A DNA stretch of 64,000 nt from Luteimonas saliphila (GTDB lineage: Bacteria > Pseudomonadota > Gammaproteobacteria > Xanthomonadales > Xanthomonadaceae): assembly GCF_016774335.1 (NCBI RefSeq), contig NZ_JAETWA010000046.1, positions 62,001 to 126,000 of the forward strand, read 5' to 3'. The notes below the pieces were generated by a model. It did not search any database, was not told the origin of the DNA, and was given only the letters and a program-made list of their open reading frames with translations. Shown piece by piece: positions 57,455 to 64,000 of the stretch; position 1 is the stretch's first letter, and each line of letters opens with the position of its first letter. A program made the position numbers and the translations under genes.

Positions 57455-57970
57455 TTACTGCAGGTTGTCGAGCATCCAGTCGACCGTGGCCTGCACCTGC
57501 TCGTCGGTCAGCGCGGGGTTGCCGCCCTTGGCCGGCATCACCCCGGCATTGCCGGTGAAGCCCTCGATCGAATGCCGGTACAGCGTGTCCTTGCCCTGGG
57601 CGATGCGCGCCGCCCACTGCGCGGTGACCAGGGTCGGTGCGCCGCCGGCCCCCGAGCCGTGGCAACCCGAGCACAGGTTCTGGTACACCACCGAGCCGTC
57701 CAGCGTGCCGCCGTAGGCGACCTGCGAGGCGGCGGCGGCGGCGGCGGCGGTCGCGGCGGCGGCCTGCGCGGCCGCGCCGGTGCTGCCGGCATAGACCGCG
57801 CCGGCCGGTGCGATCCGGTACTCGGTGCGCTTGGCGGCGGCCGGGTCGACCTCCGGCGGCAGCGCGCGGTGCAGGAAGGCCGCGCCGACGATCAGGCCCA
57901 GCGTGACCAGCACCAGGAAGCCGATCACCATCGAAAAGCGCTTGAGGAACTCGAGGTCGTAATTGCGCAC
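57455..57970 (-). CDS. Membrane-anchored c5-type cytochrome
   Basis: 171 residues from a GTG with AAGGGTG upstream. One membrane anchor (MVIGFLVLVTLGLIVGAAFL) is followed by an alanine-rich linker (a run of GCG codons near 57720-57775), then a c-type haem domain with CSGCHG and the distal methionine in GVMPAKGGNP, and the C-terminal VQATVDWMLDNLQ typical of cytochrome c5. It carries electrons in the periplasm, probably to a terminal oxidase. It is divergent from recC. Confidence 0.91.
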   Translation of the reverse strand: MRNYDLEFLKRFSMVIGFLVLVTLGLIVGAAFLHRALPPEVDPAAAKRTEYRIAPAGAVYAGSTGAAAQAAAATAAAAAAASQVAYGGTLDGSVVYQNLCSGCHGSGAGGAPTLVTAQWAARIAQGKDTLYRHSIEGFTGNAGVMPAKGGNPALTDEQVQATVDWMLDNLQ

Positions 57971-58128
57971 GAAAACACCCTTGGCACGCGGCCGACGGAC
58001 CGCAGCTAGCGCGGAAGTATAAACGCCAAACCCCGCCCGACTACCCGGTGCGCCGGTGCGGGCCGCCGGCACCGGCGCGCGGGTGGCGTATCGGGGGCTG
58101 CGACCGGTTCCTGCACAATGCCCGGGGC

Positions 58129-61100
58129 ATGCACACCGACGCCCGGACCGACTTCCGCCTCTACCACTCCAACGCCCTGGACGTGCTGGCCGGGCTGCTG
58201 GCGGTGGAGCTGCGTCGGCCGGTGCCGGGGCAGGGGTTGCTGGAACCGGACGTGGTGCTGATCCCGCAGGTCGCGCTGCGCCGCTGGCTGCAGGCCACGC
58301 TGGCGCAGGCGCATGGCGTGTCCGCGAACCTGGAATTCCTCACCCCGGGCGAATTCGTGCAGCGCGCGCTGGACGCCAACGTGCCCGGCCGCGGTGAGGA
58401 TCTCGATGCCGCCGCGCTGCGCTGGCGCATCCACGCCGCGCTGGCCGACCCGGCGCTGCTGCGCGAGCGCGCGCTGCAGCCGCTGCGCGCCTACCTCGAG
58501 GGCGCGCCCGATCCGCTCAAGGCCTGGTCGCTCTCGGGCGAGCTCGCCCAGGCCTTCGAGAAGTACAAGGCCTGGCGCCGCGACTGGCTGCTGGGCTGGG
58601 AGGCGGGCGAGGCGCCGCGCGATCCGCAGGCCGCGCTGTGGCGGCGCGTGGCCGGCGGCACCCGGCATCGCGCGCGCCGGATCGACGCGTATCTGGAGGG
58701 CTTCGCCGCACCCGATGCGCCGCTGCCGGCCGGCCTGCCGAAACGGCTGTTCGCGTTCGCCATCCTCAACGTCTCGCCCGACGTGCTGCGCGTGATCGCC
58801 ACCCAGGCGTGCGTGGGCACGCTGCATTTCTACGTGCCTTCGCCCAGCCGCGACTACTGGGGCGACCTGCAGCGCGTGCGCGACGGCGACCCCGACGCGG
58901 CCGCCAGCGAGAACCCGCTGCTGCGCGCCTGGGGCGAGGCCGGGCGCGACTTCATGGCGGTGCTGGGCGGCTACGAGGTCGTGCACCCGGACATCGAGAT
59001 CCGAGGCGATGCCGATCCGGGCGAAAAGCCGAAAAAGCCGGGGTCAGAGTCGACTTTTCGGGATGCTTCTGCCGGCCGTGATGATCGCACGGGAAAAGTC
59101 GACTCTGACCCCGGTTTTTCCCCCGCTTTCGATCCCGGCCTGCTGCGGCGGCTGCAGTCGGACCTGTTCCATCGTCGCGCCGCGCCCGGCTTCGCGCTGC
59201 GTGCGACCGTCGACAAGGCCGATCCCAGCCTGCAGGTCCACGCCTGCCACACCCGCCTGCGCGAGCTGCAGGTGCTGCACGACCAGCTGCGCGCGCTGTT
59301 CGAGGACCCGCGCTTCGATCCGCCGCTGCAGCCGCGCGAGGTCGCGGTGCTCGCCCCGGACATCGATCCGTATCTTCCCTACCTCGACGCGGTGTTCGGC
59401 GGTCGCGGCCACGGCGACGCCGGCTTCAACCAGTCGATTCCCTACGCCGTCGCCGACGCCAGCCCGCTCGCCGGGGAACCGCTGGCCGACGTGTTCCTGC
59501 GCCTGCTGGCGTTGCCCGTTGCGCGCTTCGGCCTGGTGGAAACGCTCGACCTGCTCGCCAGCGCGCCGCTGGCCGAAGCCGCCGCACTGGACGCCGCTGC
59601 CTTCGACCGCCTGCACGTCTGGCTGCATGCGGCCGGCGCTCGCTGGGGAATCGATGCCGCGCACCGCGCGCGCCTGGAGGCGCCGGCCGACGACGCCTAC
59701 ACCTGGGCCTTCGCGCTCGATCGCCTGCTGCTCGGCCACGCCACCGGCAGCGACGTGCCGATCGCCGGCGCCGATGGCCAGAGCGTCGCGCCGATGCCCG
59801 AGCTCGAAGGCGGCGCGCTCGACGCGCTCGACACCCTGGTGCGCCTGCTGCGCGTGCTCGCGCGCCATGCGCGCTCGCTGGACGAGGCGCTGCCGCCGGA
59901 GGGCTGGCGCGAGCGCCTGCTCGGCCTGCTCGATGCGCTGCTGCCGCGCCCGCCGGCGGCGGCGAACACGCGCCGCGCGCTCGACCGCCTGCGCAGCCTG
60001 ATCGACACCTTCGCCAGCGATGCGAAACGCGCCGGCGTCGACACCCCGGTGCCGGCCGAGATCGTGCGCGCGCACTTCGCCGCCGCGTTGTCGGAGGCCG
60101 ACACCCGCGCGCCGCTGCTCACCGGCGGCGTCAGCGTCGCGCGCATGGTGCCCATGCGGCTGCTGCCGTTCCGCGCGATCTGCCTGCTGGGCATGGACGA
60201 CGGCGCCTTCCCGCGCCGCGATCCGGCCGGCGGGCTGGACCGCCTCGCCAACGACGTCGCCGCCGGCCGGCGCCTGCGCGGCGACCGTTCCACCCGCGAC
60301 GACGACCGCTTCCTGTTCCTGCAGCTGTTCGCCGCCGCGCAGGACGTGTTCTATGTCAGCTACCAGGGCGCCGATCCGCGCGACGGCAGCGTGCGCGAAC
60401 CCTCGGTGCTGGTGGCCGACCTGCTGGCCGCGGCGGATGCGCAGCACGTACCCGACGCGAACGCGGGCGAGGCGCTGGTGGTGCGGCACCCGCTGCAGCC
60501 GTTCGCGCCGGCCGCGTTCGGCGACCTGGATGAGCCGCGGCGCTTTTCCTACGGCGCACAGTGGTGGCCGGCGGCGGCGCAGCCGATGGCGAAGCGTGTG
60601 CCGCTGCCGGCGTGGTTCGACGGCGAGGCGCTGCCTGCGCTGGATGACGACGAGGCCGCGGGTGCCGCACCGGAGCATGCAAGCGCGTCCGCCAGCGACG
60701 CGGTGCATCCCGCGACCCTCACGCTCGACGAACTGCGCCGCTTCCTGCAGGCGCCGGCCGAAGTCTTCCTGCGCCAGCGCCTCGGGTTGCGGCTGGCGGA
60801 AGTCGAAGACGTCGACGAGGACGTCGAACCGCTGCTGGCTCCGGGCCGCGGCATCGCCCGCCAGGTGCTGCAGCAGGCCGTGTTCGACGCGGTGCTGCGC
60901 GGGGACGACGATGCCACCACCCACGCCCGGCTGCGCGCGCGCGGCCTGCTGCCGTCCGGTCATCTGGGGCGCCGCGCGCTGGAGCAGATGCGCGCACAGG
61001 TCGATCCGTACGCGCTCGCCTTCGGCGGCTGGCGCGGCGACGCGACGCCGGAAGCGCATCGCCTCGAAGTGCCGCTGGAAGGCGTGACCCTGCAGGGCCG

Positions 61101-61653
61101 CATCGCCGACGTCTACGACCATGGCATCGTGCGCGTTCGCTTCGATCCGCCCGCCGGCCGCTCCGCGATCCGCAACGGACTGGACTGGCTGCTGGCCAGC
61201 GCCGCCGGCCTGGCCATGCCGCTGGTGGAGTTCCACGAGGATCGCGAATGCGGCGCCGGCCCGCACCTGCGCGAGCCGCTCGATCCCGCGCAGGCGCGCG
61301 CGCTGCTGCGCATGCTGGTCCAGCTGCGCGGGCGCGGCCTGCGCCAGCCGCTCCCGTTCGCGCCCTACAGCGGCTGGGAGTTCTTCCGCGCCGACGACAT
61401 GCGCAAGGGCCTCGAGGCTGCGGCGAAGAAGTGGCACGGCAGCGACTTCAACTGGGGCGAGAGCAGCGGCGAAGCCCTGCGCCTGGCGCTGCGCGGCCGC
61501 GACCCCTTCAGCGATGAAGCCACCCGGATCGCGTTCATCGACTTGGCGATGGGCATCTATCTGGCGGTGGTGAAGGGCGAACTCTACGCCGGTACCGACC
61601 GGGCCGCCCTGCGCGCGATCGCCGGCGCGCTCGACCTGGAGGAGGCCGAATGA
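58129..61653 (+). CDS. recC: Exodeoxyribonuclease V subunit gamma RecC
   Basis: 1174 residues, close to the usual length. The protein is a catalytically inactive helicase-like subunit that recognises Chi in the RecBC(D) enzyme. Landmarks are LYHSNALDVLAGLLA, the nuclease-fold remnant RYLQ-type segments in the C-terminal half (LLGMDDGAFPRRD; LFAAAQDVFYVSYQGADPRDG) and the final EFFRADDMRKGLEAAAKKWH. Residues of about 302-331 are encoded by a palindromic insertion (see repeat at 59032-59119). Its stop overlaps the recB start; no recD falls in the window. Confidence 0.95.
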   Translation: MHTDARTDFRLYHSNALDVLAGLLAVELRRPVPGQGLLEPDVVLIPQVALRRWLQATLAQAHGVSANLEFLTPGEFVQRALDANVPGRGEDLDAAALRWRIHAALADPALLRERALQPLRAYLEGAPDPLKAWSLSGELAQAFEKYKAWRRDWLLGWEAGEAPRDPQAALWRRVAGGTRHRARRIDAYLEGFAAPDAPLPAGLPKRLFAFAILNVSPDVLRVIATQACVGTLHFYVPSPSRDYWGDLQRVRDGDPDAAASENPLLRAWGEAGRDFMAVLGGYEVVHPDIEIRGDADPGEKPKKPGSESTFRDASAGRDDRTGKVDSDPGFSPAFDPGLLRRLQSDLFHRRAAPGFALRATVDKADPSLQVHACHTRLRELQVLHDQLRALFEDPRFDPPLQPREVAVLAPDIDPYLPYLDAVFGGRGHGDAGFNQSIPYAVADASPLAGEPLADVFLRLLALPVARFGLVETLDLLASAPLAEAAALDAAAFDRLHVWLHAAGARWGIDAAHRARLEAPADDAYTWAFALDRLLLGHATGSDVPIAGADGQSVAPMPELEGGALDALDTLVRLLRVLARHARSLDEALPPEGWRERLLGLLDALLPRPPAAANTRRALDRLRSLIDTFASDAKRAGVDTPVPAEIVRAHFAAALSEADTRAPLLTGGVSVARMVPMRLLPFRAICLLGMDDGAFPRRDPAGGLDRLANDVAAGRRLRGDRSTRDDDRFLFLQLFAAAQDVFYVSYQGADPRDGSVREPSVLVADLLAAADAQHVPDANAGEALVVRHPLQPFAPAAFGDLDEPRRFSYGAQWWPAAAQPMAKRVPLPAWFDGEALPALDDDEAAGAAPEHASASASDAVHPATLTLDELRRFLQAPAEVFLRQRLGLRLAEVEDVDEDVEPLLAPGRGIARQVLQQAVFDAVLRGDDDATTHARLRARGLLPSGHLGRRALEQMRAQVDPYALAFGGWRGDATPEAHRLEVPLEGVTLQGRIADVYDHGIVRVRFDPPAGRSAIRNGLDWLLASAAGLAMPLVEFHEDRECGAGPHLREPLDPAQARALLRMLVQLRGRGLRQPLPFAPYSGWEFFRADDMRKGLEAAAKKWHGSDFNWGESSGEALRLALRGRDPFSDEATRIAFIDLAMGIYLAVVKGELYAGTDRAALRAIAGALDLEEAE
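59032..59119. repeat. Palindromic element inserted in frame in recC
   Basis: Arms 59038-59059 and 59093-59114 are perfect reverse complements over 22 bp (core GGGGTCAGAGTCGACTTTTC), flanked by A5 on one side and T5 on the other with one unpaired base. The loop is 33 nt. The element keeps the reading frame and adds a hydrophilic segment (KPGSESTFRDASAGRDDRTG then KVDSDPGF) to RecC. Confidence 0.88.
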
Positions 61654-64000
61654 GCGCCGACGCCAGTGCCATGCCCGCTGCGGTGCGCGATCCCTACCTC
61701 GCGCTCGCGCTCGATGGTGTCCACGCCATCGAGGCCTCCGCCGGTACCGGCAAGACCTACACCCTCGCCACGCTGGTGGTGCGCCTGGTGGTCGAACGCG
61801 GCCTGCGCGTGGGCCAGGTGCTGGCCGTCACCTTCACCGAGGCCGCCACGCAGGAGCTGCGCAGCCGCATCCGCGCGCGCCTGCTGCTGGCCTGCGGCCT
61901 CGTCGGCACGGCGCCCGCCGCCGACGACACGCCCGAGGCCGCGCTCACCCGCGCCGTGCTCGACGGGCACCTGGCGCAGGGCACCGAAACCGCCGACGCC
62001 CTGCGCCGCCGCCTGCACGCGGCGGCCAACGACATCGACCTCGCCGCCATCTTCACCATCCACGGCTTCTGCGCCCGCGTACTGCGCGAGCACGCGCTGG
62101 AAGCGGGACAGGCCTTCGACGCGCCGGAGCTGCTGACCAGCGACGTGCAGCTGTACCAGACGCTCGCCGCCGACCTCTGGCGCGCGCACGGCCGCGACGC
62201 GGAGGCCGCCGACGACCTGCTCGCGCTGTGGCCGCAGGGCCCGCAGGCGCTGGCCACCGACCTGCCGCTGCTGGTGCGCGAACGCACGCTGCGCCCCGCG
62301 CTGAATGAACTTCCCGACGATCCCGCGCCGCGCCTGCACGCCAGCGGTGAAGCGCTGGCCGAGTCCTTCCGCGCACATGGCGAGGACTTCCGCGCCGCGC
62401 TCGTCTCCGCCGTCGACAACAAGGTGCTGCACGGCGGCAGCTACAAGCGGGAATGGATCAACGCCCTGTTCGACGCGCTGCACGCCTGGTGCCATGCCAG
62501 CGAACGCAGCGTGCCGTTCGAGCACCCCAAGCTAACGCAGCTCACGCGCGAGACGCTGCAGCTGCGCACCAGCAAGGCCGGCGCCGGCCGCACGCCCGAT
62601 TCCCCGATCTGCGATGCCGTGCCGCCATATCTCGATGCGCTCGCCGCGATGGTCGAGTGGCAGGACGCGCGCCGGGCCGAGCTGCTGCACCGCCTGCGCG
62701 ACGCTGCCCGCCAGCGCGTCGCCCGCGCCAAGCGCCAGCAGCGCGTGCAGACCTACGACGACCTGATCGACCGCGTCGCCGATGCCATCGACGGCCCGCA
62801 CGCCGCGGACCTCGTCCAGCGCCTGCGCGCGCAGTACGCCGTGGCCCTGGTGGACGAGTTCCAGGACACCGACGCGCGCCAGTGGCGCATCTTCGACCAC
62901 GTGTTCGGTGCCGCCAGCGCCGCATTGCACGGCCAGCCGCCGGCGTTGTTCGTGATCGGCGATCCCAAGCAGGCGATCTACGGTTTCCGCGGCGGCGACG
63001 TCGAAACCTACCTCGCCGCGCGCGGCACCGCGCGCGACGCGCCACCGCTGTCGCATAACTTCCGCTCGCGCCCGTCGGTGCTGCGCGCGGTGTCGGCGCT
63101 GTACGCGCAGGCGCAGATCGCCGCCGGGTCCGACGACAACATCCCGCCACCCTTCATCGACCCGCGCATCGGCTTCCGCGAGGTGCAGCCCGGCGGCACG
63201 CGCCGCGACGACGACTTCATCCGCGACGGCGCACCCGCGCCCGCGCTCACCCTGTGGCGCGCGCCGCCGCCGGACGAGGTCGACAGCAAGGGCAAGTCGA
63301 AAACCTACAGGGCCACCCGCTCGCGCGAACTCGCCACCCGCGCCTGCGTCGCCGCCATCCACCGCGTGCTGTGCGACGCGCGCGACGGCAACGCGACCAT
63401 CGAAGGCCGCCCGGTGCAGGCCGGCGACATCGCCGTGCTGGTGCGCTCGCATGCCGAGGCCACGCGCATCCGCCACGCGCTGGCGATGGCCGGCATTCCC
63501 GCGGTTGCCGCCGGCCGGCAGAGCCTGTTCGCCACGCCCGAAGCGCGCGATCTGCACGCGCTCTTACTCGCCATGCTGCACGGCGCCGACGACGGCCGCC
63601 TGCGCATGGCGCTGTCCACCGTGCTGGTGGGCCTGGATGCCACTGCCATCGCCGCGCTCGATATCGATGGCGAGGCGCTGCGCCACTGGCAACTCGAGGC
63701 GCTGGCCTGGCGCGAACGCCTGCAGCGCGGCGGCGTGCTGGCCCTGGTCAACGCGCTGTGCGCGCAGCACGCCGGCCGCCTGCTCGGCCTGCTCGACGGC
63801 GAGCGCCGCCTCACCAACTATCTCCAGTTGGCCGAACTGCTGCAGGATGCGCAGGGTCGCGCGCTGGGCCTGCACGGCCTGGTCGACTGGCTGGCGAACG
63901 CCATCGCCGATGCCAACGCCAACGACGAGAGCCAGCTGCTGCGGCTGGAATCCGACGCCCGTCGCGTGCAGGTGGTGACCCTGCACAAGAGCAAGGGGCT
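61650..64000 (+). CDS. recB: Exodeoxyribonuclease V subunit beta RecB (partial, 3' end outside)
   Basis: The first 783 codons of recB; the gene runs off the window. It is the SF1 helicase and, in its missing C-terminal part, the nuclease. Visible motifs are Walker A in EASAGTGKTYTLA, AVTFTEAATQELRSRIR, the Walker B region LVDEFQDTDARQW, GDPKQAIYGFRGGD, LSHNFRS and VTLHKSKG right at the window end. The ATG overlaps the recC stop (ATGA) and GGAGG lies upstream. Confidence 0.97.
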   Translation, partial: MSADASAMPAAVRDPYLALALDGVHAIEASAGTGKTYTLATLVVRLVVERGLRVGQVLAVTFTEAATQELRSRIRARLLLACGLVGTAPAADDTPEAALTRAVLDGHLAQGTETADALRRRLHAAANDIDLAAIFTIHGFCARVLREHALEAGQAFDAPELLTSDVQLYQTLAADLWRAHGRDAEAADDLLALWPQGPQALATDLPLLVRERTLRPALNELPDDPAPRLHASGEALAESFRAHGEDFRAALVSAVDNKVLHGGSYKREWINALFDALHAWCHASERSVPFEHPKLTQLTRETLQLRTSKAGAGRTPDSPICDAVPPYLDALAAMVEWQDARRAELLHRLRDAARQRVARAKRQQRVQTYDDLIDRVADAIDGPHAADLVQRLRAQYAVALVDEFQDTDARQWRIFDHVFGAASAALHGQPPALFVIGDPKQAIYGFRGGDVETYLAARGTARDAPPLSHNFRSRPSVLRAVSALYAQAQIAAGSDDNIPPPFIDPRIGFREVQPGGTRRDDDFIRDGAPAPALTLWRAPPPDEVDSKGKSKTYRATRSRELATRACVAAIHRVLCDARDGNATIEGRPVQAGDIAVLVRSHAEATRIRHALAMAGIPAVAAGRQSLFATPEARDLHALLLAMLHGADDGRLRMALSTVLVGLDATAIAALDIDGEALRHWQLEALAWRERLQRGGVLALVNALCAQHAGRLLGLLDGERRLTNYLQLAELLQDAQGRALGLHGLVDWLANAIADANANDESQLLRLESDARRVQVVTLHKSKG

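Overview
The window is high-GC DNA (roughly 70% G+C by eye) with dense, often overlapping genes. Several features point to a Lysobacter/Luteimonas/Xanthomonas-type gammaproteobacterium (Lysobacteraceae): three TonB-dependent receptors, GTAG-headed REP (SMAG-type) elements, QueF, RecBC, a c5-type cytochrome and class Ia ribonucleotide reductase. This assignment is inferred from family content and repeats; no rRNA or tRNA gene was seen.

Layout. 0-5 kb: a TonB receptor followed by a lipoprotein metallophosphoesterase. 5.2-7.7 kb (minus): a small lipoprotein, a LysM protein, queF and a DinB-fold protein. 8-22.6 kb (all plus): a long block of catabolic genes: CitE-like lyase, symporter with an extracytoplasmic N-terminal domain, LysR regulator, TonB receptor, serine hydrolase, PfkB sugar kinase, TIM-barrel/SUMF1 fusion, GH127 glycosidase and class III CoA transferase. 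22.6-26.2 kb (minus): a tandem pair of M20 amidohydrolases and an MscS channel. 26.5-29.1 kb: class I aldolase (plus), purU (minus), a repeat-rich gap and a DUF2789 gene interrupted by an amber codon.

29.3-34.8 kb (minus) is the deoxyribonucleotide locus: nrdA, nrdB, flavodoxin, thioredoxin-like protein, thioesterase. Upstream of nrdA I read a sigma70-like promoter covered by two NrdR-type boxes 32 bp apart, followed by a clear cobalamin riboswitch. This B12-independent reductase therefore appears to answer to both deoxynucleotide pools and B12. GTAG-REP pairs sit in the nrdA-nrdB and nrdB-flavodoxin spacers.

34.9-41.7 kb: an Lrp/AsnC regulator divergent from a TonB receptor, amidase and S9 peptidase operon (peptide or amide scavenging by inference). 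41.8-44.3 kb: PaiB-like protein and an alpha/beta hydrolase, divergent from an AraC regulator. 44.4-47.5 kb: two small secreted proteins (EF-hand; glycine-rich) divergent from an OmpR/EnvZ-type two-component system. 47.5-53.1 kb: a secreted hydrolase, a 105-bp tandem REP array, a CadC-like membrane regulator with a periplasmic repeat domain, and a secreted HAF-repeat protein. 53.2-58 kb: zapE and a hydrolase, a MerC-like protein under a promoter with a metalloregulator-like operator, an ExeM-like nuclease lipoprotein and a c5-type cytochrome. 58.1 kb to the end: recC (carrying an in-frame palindromic insertion) and the start of recB, which runs off the window.
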